NCBI RefSeq assembly: GCF_025446935.1
Contig: NZ_JAOEGN010000002.1
Coordinates: 124,001 to 188,000 of the forward strand
DNA from: Paracholeplasma vituli
Lineage (GTDB): Bacteria > Bacillota_I > Bacilli_A > Acholeplasmatales > UBA5453
DNA: 64,000 bases
Reading direction: 5' to 3'
Under the pieces are notes generated by a model that was given only the letters and a program-made list of their open reading frames with translations, searched no databases and had not been told where the DNA came from. Made by a program: the position numbers and the translations under genes. Positions 17,562 through 24,971 of this stretch are shown piece after piece. Every line of letters begins with the position of its first letter. The first letter of the stretch is position 1.

Positions 17562-18544
17562 ATCATTTCGGCACATTATTTTCAGTAAATATATACGGAG
17601 AATCTCATGGTAAAGCGGTCGGTGTCGTCGTCGATGGTATGAAACCCGGTATTTCATTTAACGAGTCTTTACTTCTAAATGATCTTTCAAGACGTAAAGC
17701 AGGTGCGGTAGGTACGACCAAACGCATTGAAGCGGATGAACCACAAATACTCTCTGGTGTATATCGGGGGTATACCACAGGAGCACCTATCCACATTTTG
17801 TTTGAGAATACCAATACGAAGAGTGAAGATTATCAAAATCTCTTGAAACAACCTAGACCTGGGCATGCAGATTTTACCAGTTATGTGAAATATAAAGGTT
17901 TCGCAGACCAACGTGGCGGCGGACATTTTTCTGGACGCCTAACAACTGGAATCGTTGCTGCAGGTGCTTTTGCTAAGATGCTTATACCTGCGAAGTTTGA
18001 ATCGAAACTCGTTCAAGTCGGTGACCTCACCGATATGAATGGTCTGGATGAGTATTTGAAATCTATCTCAGAAGGTTTGGATTCAGTTGGTGGCATTGTC
18101 GAAGTAAAAGTCTCAGGACTAGAAATTGGTATTGGCGAACCTTTCTTTGACTCAGTTGAATCGAAGATAGCCCATATGGTTTTTTCAGTCCCAGCAATTA
18201 AAGGTATTGAATTTGGAATTGGTTTTAAAGGGATTCAATTAAAAGGATCTGAATTTAATGACCAAATCATCGATGAGAGTGGTAAAACCAAGACCAATCA
18301 TAATGGTGGTTTAAATGGTGGTATTACTAATGGTAATGACTTAGTTGTTAGAGTATTTGTCAAACCAGCTTCAAGTATTTTCCTAAAGCAGGATACGTTC
18401 GACTTCGAGTCTAAATCCGTTAAACCTCTTCAAATTGTAGGTAGACATGATGCTTGTATCGCGAGACGTGCAGTGGTTGTTATTGAAAATGCGATTGCGA
18501 TTGCACTCGCAGATTTATATTTACAAAAAAAATCAAGGGAGTAA
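17558..18544 (+). CDS. aroC: Chorismate synthase
   Basis: It makes chorismate from EPSP using reduced FMN. Signatures are GESHGKAVGVVVDG (about 14-27), RPGHAD, RGGGHFSGR and the C-terminal GRHDACIARRAV. At 328 residues it is somewhat shorter than the usual 350-390, but all signature blocks are present. Last gene of the operon; the stop TAA forms the loop of the terminator. No 3-dehydroquinate dehydratase, shikimate kinase or prephenate dehydratase gene lies in the operon or window. Confidence 0.95.
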   Translation: MNHFGTLFSVNIYGESHGKAVGVVVDGMKPGISFNESLLLNDLSRRKAGAVGTTKRIEADEPQILSGVYRGYTTGAPIHILFENTNTKSEDYQNLLKQPRPGHADFTSYVKYKGFADQRGGGHFSGRLTTGIVAAGAFAKMLIPAKFESKLVQVGDLTDMNGLDEYLKSISEGLDSVGGIVEVKVSGLEIGIGEPFFDSVESKIAHMVFSVPAIKGIEFGIGFKGIQLKGSEFNDQIIDESGKTKTNHNGGLNGGITNGNDLVVRVFVKPASSIFLKQDTFDFESKSVKPLQIVGRHDACIARRAVVVIENAIAIALADLYLQKKSRE

Positions 18545-18555
18545 TCCCTTTTTTG
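18535..18555 (+). terminator. Terminator of the aro operon
   Basis: AAGGGA and TCCCTT pair around a GTAA loop that is part of the aroC stop region; TTTT follows. The stem is short (6 bp) but GC-containing. Confidence 0.7.
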
Positions 18556-18567
18556 TTGCCCTAAGTG

Positions 18568-18576
18568 TGGTATCAT
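18568..18576 (+). promoter_or_regulatory. Extended -10 promoter of recG
   Basis: TGGTATCAT lies 35 nt before the recG ATG; no clear -35 is seen. Confidence 0.45.
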
Positions 18577-18611
18577 TAAGTATATAAATGACTTTATAAA
18601 GGGTTCTAATT

Positions 18612-20558
18612 ATGACAAGAATTATTGATCTCAAAGGTGTCGGTAAGGCACTCGAAATACAATTTCATTCTCATGGTATTTATACCGCTTATGACTTAAT
18701 GATGCGGTTTCCAGTTAAATATCAGTCCTTTGAAGAGGATTCTTTATTATTAGCCGTAGACAAAACCGAGATTACAGTAAGAGGATTAGTCATCGACATA
18801 CCCAAAATTGTGAATCACCGTGGGAACTTAAAGTCATTGCATTTTAATATGTTAGTGGATAATGAAAAAGTCAAAGTGGTTGCTTTTAGACGTGAATATT
18901 TAAAAGACGCTTTAACTGAAGAACTATCTATTACAGTTAAGGGAAAGTTTGATAAAAAGAAAAAACTCATCACTGCGAGTGCGATATTGTTAAAACCGCT
19001 TGAGAGTTCTTTTAAACCTGTGTACAATTTAGATCCAATTTATGATTCAGTAATCACTAAACTCGTAAAACAAATCGTAGATCAAAAACTAATCACCATC
19101 TATGAAACATTACCATCTAAGTTGATCATGGAAGAAGGTTTAATTTCTAGACAAGAGATGATACACAAAATCCATCTACCTGAATCAGACAAAGACATTA
19201 AAGATGCATACTTTAGATTGAAGTATGAAGAGGCTCTATTATTCCAATATAAAATGATGTCTCAAAAACTATTGTTAGAAAAAGACACCAAACCAGTTAA
19301 GCAATACAATCTAGAACAAGTCAAATCCTTTATCGATACCATCCCTTATGAATTGACACAAGATCAAAAAGACGCAGTGAATGATATTTTTAGAGACTTC
19401 AAGAAACCCTATCCAACTAAACGCCTCATCCAAGGCGATGTTGGTTCAGGAAAAACAATTGTCGTTGCGATTGGTATTATGGGTGCTAAAACAGCGGGAT
19501 ACCAAAGTGCATTGATGGCTCCAACAGAAATTCTTGCAGAACAACATTACAACACTTTTAAAACCTTATTCAAAGATTTAAATGTAGCACTCTTAACTGG
19601 GGCTACTAAAAATAAAGCATTTCTGAAATCACAAATCCTCAGGGGTGAAATTGACTTAGTCATAGGTACACATGCCTTAGTCACGGATGATGTAGTATTC
19701 CATGATTTGGGTTTTGTTATCATCGATGAACAACACCGATTTGGTGTTGAAACCAGAGAATCCTTAAAGAATAAAGGCATCGCTGATATCGTCTATTTGA
19801 CTGCGACACCCATTCCAAGAACACTTGCGATTGTGTTATTTGGTGATATGGACGTTTCAATCATCAAACAAAAACCTGTGGGAAGAAAAGAAATCCAAAC
19901 CCGTTATTTTCAAAAGTCTCAACAACATGCTGTTTTTGAACATGTGAAAAAAGAACTCGATTTGGGACATCAAGCCTTCTTCGTTGCACCATCGATTGAT
20001 GCAGAAGATCGTGGAGAAACTGTCATTGGATTATATGAACGTGTCCAAGCGATATTTTCAAACTACGCGGTATTTATGTTACATGGCAAAATGTCTTCAA
20101 ATGAAAAGAACGATGTGATTGAACAGTTTTATAATACTGAAAGTTCTATTTTGGTTTCCACGACTGTGGTTGAAGTTGGTATCGATATGCCGAATGCGAC
20201 CATCATGGTAATTTTTGATGGTGAGTATTTTGGTCTAAGTCAGCTACATCAACTCCGCGGAAGGGTAGGACGTAGTGAACTTCAAAGTCATTGTTATGTC
20301 ATCTCAGATGAATCTGATATTGAACGTTTATCATTCTTTGCTAAAACAAACGATGGGTTCTTACTTTCGGAATACGATTTATCGAGACGGGGTCCTGGAG
20401 AATTCCTTGGTGTCAGACAAAGCGGACTCATTCGATTTGAATATGCTGACATCGGTACAGACTTTGATTTATTCTTAAAAGCTAAAGAAGCAGCGCTTTG
20501 GATCTTAAAAAACGAGAAGACCAATCAAACGTATCGAACCATTCAACACCTTGAATAG
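18612..20558 (+). CDS. recG: ATP-dependent DNA helicase RecG
   Basis: A branch-migrating helicase that rescues stalled forks and processes recombination intermediates. At 648 residues it has an N-terminal wedge/OB domain (to about 230) and two helicase lobes. Motif I is QGDVGSGKT (about 274), motif Ia APTEILAEQH, motif II DEQHRFG, motif III TATPIPRT, motif V VEVGIDMPNA and motif VI QLRGRVGR; the RecG tail (GPGEFLGVRQSG) is intact. It is slightly shorter than the usual ~680. Confidence 0.96.
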   Translation: MTRIIDLKGVGKALEIQFHSHGIYTAYDLMMRFPVKYQSFEEDSLLLAVDKTEITVRGLVIDIPKIVNHRGNLKSLHFNMLVDNEKVKVVAFRREYLKDALTEELSITVKGKFDKKKKLITASAILLKPLESSFKPVYNLDPIYDSVITKLVKQIVDQKLITIYETLPSKLIMEEGLISRQEMIHKIHLPESDKDIKDAYFRLKYEEALLFQYKMMSQKLLLEKDTKPVKQYNLEQVKSFIDTIPYELTQDQKDAVNDIFRDFKKPYPTKRLIQGDVGSGKTIVVAIGIMGAKTAGYQSALMAPTEILAEQHYNTFKTLFKDLNVALLTGATKNKAFLKSQILRGEIDLVIGTHALVTDDVVFHDLGFVIIDEQHRFGVETRESLKNKGIADIVYLTATPIPRTLAIVLFGDMDVSIIKQKPVGRKEIQTRYFQKSQQHAVFEHVKKELDLGHQAFFVAPSIDAEDRGETVIGLYERVQAIFSNYAVFMLHGKMSSNEKNDVIEQFYNTESSILVSTTVVEVGIDMPNATIMVIFDGEYFGLSQLHQLRGRVGRSELQSHCYVISDESDIERLSFFAKTNDGFLLSEYDLSRRGPGEFLGVRQSGLIRFEYADIGTDFDLFLKAKEAALWILKNEKTNQTYRTIQHLE

Positions 20559-20599
20559 TTTGAACCTAAAAACAGACTCTTTTATAAAAAGAGGCTTAA

Positions 20600-20608
20600 T
20601 GCTATAAT
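20600..20608 (+). promoter_or_regulatory. Extended -10 promoter of plsX-rnc-dnaD-nth
   Basis: TGCTATAAT is 23 nt before the plsX ATG. The preceding CTCTTTTATAAAAAGAG palindrome after recG could be a weak terminator but lacks a T run. Confidence 0.55.
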
Positions 20609-20631
20609 TAGATAAAATGGGAGGTAAACTC

Positions 20632-21651
20632 ATGATTAAAATAGCAATAGATGCCATGGGCGGAGACAATGCCCCGTTAGAAATTGTCAAAGGCTGTGAT
20701 TTAGCACTTGATGCTTATCCAGACATTGAACTCGTTTTATTTGGTAATGAAACAGAAATTAAATCCTTATTAAAACATACCGACCGTGTGAGCATCGTTC
20801 ACACGACCGAAGTGATATCGATGGGTGAAAAAGACCCAGTGAAAGCCATCAGAAATCATCGTGATTCCTCGATGGTCAAAGCGTTATATTCGGCTAAAAA
20901 CGGTGAAACCTCGGCTGTAGTTTCAGCTGGACCAACTCAAGCGTTAATTGTGGGTGCACATCTAGTCATCAAACGAATGGAAAAGATGCACCGCGTTGCG
21001 CTTGCTCCAATTATCCCTTCGATTGACCAAAAGGGTCGTATACTTTTGGATGTTGGTGCGAATATTGAATTACGTCCTGAACACATGTTAGAACTTGCCC
21101 TTTATGCTACAGTTGTATCTAAAGAATACTTAGGTGTTGAAAAACCGACAGTTGCCCTTATGAATATTGGTACTGAAGAAGGTAAAGGCCGAGAACTCGA
21201 AAAAGAAACCTTTAAACTTCTAAAAGAAAATCCACAGATTAACTTCCTTGGGAACATCGAAGGTAAAGAAATATTAACCACAGAAGCGAATATTGTATTA
21301 ACCGATGGCTATACTGGCAACGTTTTAATGAAAACGATGGAAGGTACCGCTAAAGGAATGGGTAATATGCTCAAAGAAGAAATTAAGTCTAGCCTAATGG
21401 GTAAGATTGGTTATTTATTCATGAGAAAGAACCTTAAACGTTTCCAAAAACGTATGGATGCTTCCGAAATCGGTGGTGCGATGATTTTTGGTATTAAAGC
21501 ACCAGTCATTAAAGCCCATGGTTCAAGTAATGCCTATGCATTTAAGAATGCGATTAGACAAGCTAGACAATTTGTATCCAATCAAGTTGTTGAAAAAGTA
21601 GAAGTTGCCTTAAAAGATATCCAAATAGAAGAAAGCAGTGATTCCAATTAG
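20632..21651 (+). CDS. plsX: Phosphate acyltransferase PlsX
   Basis: It makes acyl-phosphate from acyl-ACP, the first step of phosphatidic acid synthesis with PlsY. The start is the ATG at 20632 because GGGAGGT is 7 nt upstream; the ATG at 20617 precedes that site. It begins with IAIDAMGGDNAP, and further conserved blocks are SAGPTQALI and NIGTEEGKG with LTDGYTGNV. It is 339 residues. In many Firmicutes fabD, fabG and acpP separate plsX from rnc; here the two overlap by 14 bases. Confidence 0.95.
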   Translation: MIKIAIDAMGGDNAPLEIVKGCDLALDAYPDIELVLFGNETEIKSLLKHTDRVSIVHTTEVISMGEKDPVKAIRNHRDSSMVKALYSAKNGETSAVVSAGPTQALIVGAHLVIKRMEKMHRVALAPIIPSIDQKGRILLDVGANIELRPEHMLELALYATVVSKEYLGVEKPTVALMNIGTEEGKGRELEKETFKLLKENPQINFLGNIEGKEILTTEANIVLTDGYTGNVLMKTMEGTAKGMGNMLKEEIKSSLMGKIGYLFMRKNLKRFQKRMDASEIGGAMIFGIKAPVIKAHGSSNAYAFKNAIRQARQFVSNQVVEKVEVALKDIQIEESSDSN

Positions 21652-22303
21652 TCCGTTAGAACAAAAACTCGGTATCGAGATTAAAAACAAAGATTTACTC
21701 ACGCAAGCGCTCACGCACGCGTCCTATGCAAATGAACACAACAGTCCAGATAACGAACGCCTAGAATTTTTAGGTGATGCCGTTATCGGTCTTTTAATGG
21801 GCGATTACCTTTACCACAAAGGTATCCCATCAGAAGGCGAAATGTCTAAAAAACGTGCCCAACTGGTTTGTGAAGAAGCTTTAAACCACTATGCAAGAAA
21901 AATCAATCTTTCGAAAGAGTTGCATTTAGGTAAAGGTGGCGAACTTTCGAATGGCCGCTTGAATCCATCCATTGTTGCGGATGCTTTCGAAGCGATTTTT
22001 GGTGCAGTATTTTTGGATCAAGGATTTCATGAAGCCAAAGCACTGTTTTATCGAATCGTTACACCGTATTTGGATGAAGTTGTCATTAAAGACTACAAAT
22101 CTACTCTTCAAGAATTGGTTCAAACAGACCGTAGAAATATTTCTTATCATTTAGAAGCTCAAAGTGGACCATCCCATGACCGAGTGTTTACAGTATCCGT
22201 ACGAATGGATGATATTACACTTGGTATTGGTGTGGGTAGGACTAAGAAAGAAGCTGAACAAAACGCTGCGAGAGAAGCTTTAAATATTCTCGCGAAGGAG
22301 TAA
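21638..22303 (+). CDS. rnc: Ribonuclease III
   Basis: A double-strand-specific endoribonuclease for rRNA and mRNA processing. At 221 residues it has the catalytic signature NERLEFLGDAVIG (about 39-51) in the N-terminal nuclease domain. A C-terminal dsRNA-binding domain runs from about 150, ending GVGRTKKEAEQNAAREAL. The start is GTG, inside the plsX end, so translation may be coupled. Confidence 0.95.
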   Translation: MIPISPLEQKLGIEIKNKDLLTQALTHASYANEHNSPDNERLEFLGDAVIGLLMGDYLYHKGIPSEGEMSKKRAQLVCEEALNHYARKINLSKELHLGKGGELSNGRLNPSIVADAFEAIFGAVFLDQGFHEAKALFYRIVTPYLDEVVIKDYKSTLQELVQTDRRNISYHLEAQSGPSHDRVFTVSVRMDDITLGIGVGRTKKEAEQNAAREALNILAKE

Positions 22304-22306
22304 TCT

Positions 22307-22927
22307 ATGTTTCGTAAGATGATCGAAGAAGGGTATCTCAATATTCACAAACTCATTTTAAAAGAACAAACTAAACTAGGTCTCCAATCGGACGAAGTGG
22401 TTCTTTTGTCAGCCCTTGCTACATTAATTGAAAAAAAGAAGAACACGGTTTCGATTACATCGTTATCTAAAACATTGAATCTTTCTGTTTCTAAAACAGG
22501 AGAGCTGTTCACCGAAATGATCCAAAAGGGTTACCTTAATACAGAACTCGAATTAAAATCGGATGGTAAGGAAAAAGAAGTATTCAGTCTAGATCCTCTA
22601 TTTGAAAAAATAAAAGCCATATTTGAAACAGAAATCAATCAACAAAAAGAAATTAAACAGGATAGCGATATTGTTTATGTGATTCAAGCCATTGAGAAAG
22701 CATTTGATCGTGCGTTATCTTCATTTGACTTAGAAATGATTAAAGAATGGTTCACAGAAAGTTTCACGAGAGCACAAATCGAAAATGCGATTGCAGTTGC
22801 ACTTAACCACCATAAGAAGACCGTTTCTTATCTTGACCGTGTTCTTCGAAGCGATGACTTACAACCAACTCAATTAGATGATAAGAAAAAAGCAGCCATC
22901 GACAAATTAATGAGGGGTATCAAATGA
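22307..22927 (+). CDS. dnaD: DnaD-like replication initiation/restart protein
   Basis: The protein is 206 residues. The N-terminal ~90 form a winged-helix domain (SITSLSKTLNLSVSKTGELF), and the C-terminal part matches the DnaD/DnaB_2 helical domain. In Bacillus, DnaD remodels DNA during PriA- and DnaA-dependent helicase loading. The next gene is nth, the same dnaD-nth order as in Bacillus, which supports the call. The stop overlaps nth by 4 bases. Confidence 0.82.
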   Translation: MFRKMIEEGYLNIHKLILKEQTKLGLQSDEVVLLSALATLIEKKKNTVSITSLSKTLNLSVSKTGELFTEMIQKGYLNTELELKSDGKEKEVFSLDPLFEKIKAIFETEINQQKEIKQDSDIVYVIQAIEKAFDRALSSFDLEMIKEWFTESFTRAQIENAIAVALNHHKKTVSYLDRVLRSDDLQPTQLDDKKKAAIDKLMRGIK

Positions 22928-23550
22928 ATATCCCCTTTTTCTTAGAAACGTTGAATCAAATGTTTCCGGATGCGAAAGCTGAACTAAACTACGCTAACCC
23001 ATTTGAATTATTGATTGCAGTAGTCCTATCCGCACAAACAACCGATAAAGCCGTAAATAAAGTCACTGAACCATTATTTATAAAATACACAAATGCAGAG
23101 TCATTAGCAAAAGCGAACTTAAGTGATGTTGAATCAATCATTAAGACCATTGGGCTATATCATAACAAAGCGAAGAATATCATTGCTTTATCACAAATAC
23201 TCGTTGAGAAATATCAAGGTGAAGTACCAGATAAACGTGATCAACTCGAATCGCTTCCTGGGGTGGGTAGGAAGACTACCAATGTGGTAATCTCAAATGC
23301 ATTTGGTATTCCAGCACTAGCTGTTGATACCCATGTGGCGCGCATATCTGTTCGCTTAGGGTTAGCAAAAGAAGGCGACACAGTATTACAAATCGAACAA
23401 AAGCTCAATCGGAAAATTCCAAAGGAACACTGGTTAAAGGTACATCATCAGATGATTTTTTTTGGAAGATATCATTGTTTAGCAAAAAATCCAAAGTGCG
23501 TAACGTGTCCATTATTTGATGCGTGTAAATTTAAAGATAAGAGAAAGTGA
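22924..23550 (+). CDS. nth: Endonuclease III
   Basis: A base-excision glycosylase/AP lyase for oxidised pyrimidines. At 208 residues it has the helix-hairpin-helix LPGVGRKTTNVV with catalytic Lys near 119, the catalytic Asp in AVDTHVAR, and the cysteine pattern C-x6-C-x2-C-x5-C at the end, which binds a [4Fe-4S] cluster. The TGA stop lies in the stem of the terminator. Confidence 0.96.
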   Translation: MNIPFFLETLNQMFPDAKAELNYANPFELLIAVVLSAQTTDKAVNKVTEPLFIKYTNAESLAKANLSDVESIIKTIGLYHNKAKNIIALSQILVEKYQGEVPDKRDQLESLPGVGRKTTNVVISNAFGIPALAVDTHVARISVRLGLAKEGDTVLQIEQKLNRKIPKEHWLKVHHQMIFFGRYHCLAKNPKCVTCPLFDACKFKDKRK

Positions 23551-23577
23551 TTTCGTTTAAGAAATCACTTTTTTTTG
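23545..23577 (+). terminator. Terminator after nth
   Basis: A perfect 10-bp stem AAGTGATTTC / GAAATCACTT with a 6-nt loop is followed by six T residues; the nth stop TGA is part of the 5' arm. Confidence 0.88.
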
Positions 23578-23609
23578 TCAAAAAAATATTTCTTAAATCT
23601 TTCGAAATA

Positions 23610-23618
23610 TGGTATTAT
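23610..23618 (+). promoter_or_regulatory. Extended -10 promoter of the XRE regulator
   Basis: TGGTATTAT is followed 14 nt later by AGGAAGGGA. That ribosome site is well placed only for an ATG at 23641, which opens a four-codon frame (MNLY, stop at 23653-23655); the regulator's ATG lies 4 nt after that stop. Confidence 0.5.
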
Positions 23619-23659
23619 TTATATAAAATACAGGAAGGGAATGAATTTGTATTAACCAC

Positions 23660-24877
23660 ATGAAATTGTTGGAAAAAGCCAACAAAAAACTATTTAAGGA
23701 TGAGGAGCCCAATATTAAGATTGGAGCGACACTAAAACTCGCACGAAAGGAGCAGAATAAGACTTTACTCGATGTCTCTCAAGCAGCTGGTGTATCTCAA
23801 TCCTTCATTAGTAAACTCGAAAACGATCAGATCAAAGCGAATTTAAACCACATCAAAGGAATTCTAGAAGATTTGAATATTGAAGAAACGATTTTTCAAG
23901 TCTCTCAAGATATGAATCGTTGGTATGAAGACTTGCTGGACTATTATTTGGATTTAGGGGATGGCAACCTTAATTTCAAAGATGTGACAGAGTATCGGGA
24001 TGATTTTCAGAGTAAAATCATTGAATTAGCAGTAGATATTAAAAAGAGACTTTATGGTAACTCAGAGAAAAACATCACTTTACTGATTACCTCAATCGAT
24101 ACCATGAAGCCAATTGAAGTAGCCATCTTTTTACTAATTGTATCGGAATACTACATTCAGATCCATGAATACTTCAAAGCTGCAGACCTATTAAACATTA
24201 TCTATAAAAAAGAATTTGTCCATGTCAAAATCGATTTATGGTTATACGAATTGATGTTCAAATTAGCTTTATGTTCTAAAAACGAACATTATGTGACTAA
24301 AATCTTCTTAAAACTACAAGAAATGTACATATTCTTTAATTTGTATGGAAAATCTACTGAAAAAAGAATGGAATATATTAAGCATTGTGCTTATATAAAA
24401 GATGAAAATTTCTTTAAACACGTGTTGAGTTTTGACGCTTCGAAAGAACATCAATCGCTTCAAATGATGAACTGGTTTTTTAACGATAAAACATTCAAAT
24501 TAAACCATTACATGGAACAATTTAAACCCGATATACCACCACTAGTTCATGCGTTATATTGTCATAAAGTGAACAAAACGGAACAGTTAGAAACGTTATT
24601 ATCTATCTTGGATTCACATGATTACGACTCGCCCGTAGAAACTTTTTATAAGCAATTTCTATGTGCGACCTATGTTGATAAATGCCCTGAAACCTATTTA
24701 AAGAGTGTTCTTGGTAATAAGAGTGATTTTTATTACAACACACCAGTAATTGAACTTGCATCTACACACTATATTGAACACTTAACGCATGCTCACCGTT
24801 ATAAAGAGTGTACTCAAGTCATGAAAATGGTATCTAATCGATTACAAGAAATTCAAAGGAATCTTGAAATCTTCTAA
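23660..24877 (+). CDS. XRE-family transcriptional regulator with long helical C-domain
   Basis: This 405-residue protein has an N-terminal helix-turn-helix (about 20-75; GVSQSFISKLEND is the recognition region) and ~300 residues of all-helical sequence that could be TPR-like, the layout of Rgg/PlcR-type regulators that read small peptides. No peptide gene is recognised nearby. It lies directly before the ABC exporter genes, whose promoter carries palindromes, so it may control them. The ATG at 23660 has no ribosome site of its own: reinitiation after the upstream MNLY mini-frame, or an ATT start at 23645, are the alternatives. Confidence 0.7.
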   Translation: MKLLEKANKKLFKDEEPNIKIGATLKLARKEQNKTLLDVSQAAGVSQSFISKLENDQIKANLNHIKGILEDLNIEETIFQVSQDMNRWYEDLLDYYLDLGDGNLNFKDVTEYRDDFQSKIIELAVDIKKRLYGNSEKNITLLITSIDTMKPIEVAIFLLIVSEYYIQIHEYFKAADLLNIIYKKEFVHVKIDLWLYELMFKLALCSKNEHYVTKIFLKLQEMYIFFNLYGKSTEKRMEYIKHCAYIKDENFFKHVLSFDASKEHQSLQMMNWFFNDKTFKLNHYMEQFKPDIPPLVHALYCHKVNKTEQLETLLSILDSHDYDSPVETFYKQFLCATYVDKCPETYLKSVLGNKSDFYYNTPVIELASTHYIEHLTHAHRYKECTQVMKMVSNRLQEIQRNLEIF

Positions 24878-24912
24878 AATCTCATGAATTAGCCAAAAAA
24901 AGCCCTAAGACG

Positions 24913-24941
24913 TTGACTATCTAAAGATAATTAAGTATACT
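24913..24941 (+). promoter_or_regulatory. Promoter of the ABC exporter operon
   Basis: TTGACT (24913-24918), 17 bp, TATACT (24936-24941). It is among the best matches to consensus in the window and lies inside the terminator loop. Confidence 0.8.
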
Positions 24942-24944
24942 TAA
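24918..24944 (+). promoter_or_regulatory. Two adjacent palindromes over the ABC promoter (candidate operator)
   Basis: TATCTAAAGATA (24918-24929, spacer region) and the perfect 14-bp palindrome TTAAGTATACTTAA (24931-24944, covering the -10 box). A repressor bound here would block polymerase. The XRE protein encoded just upstream is the obvious candidate, by position only. Confidence 0.55.
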
Positions 24945-24971
24945 TAATTGGACGGAAGGAGGGCTTTTTTT

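Larger units (their letters stand above)
24895..24971 (+). terminator. Long-loop terminator whose loop contains the next operon's promoter
   Basis: AAAAAAAGCCCT (24895-24906) and AGGGCTTTTTTT (24960-24971) are perfect 12-bp complements 53 nt apart. The T run abuts the ATG of the ABC exporter. Transcripts of the XRE gene can form the hairpin; transcripts begun at the internal promoter lack the 5' arm. Confidence 0.65.

Noticed and set aside
24948-24971. TTG start for the first ABC subunit
   Set aside because: It precedes the ribosome site AAGGAGGG, and the added residues come from the terminator arm.
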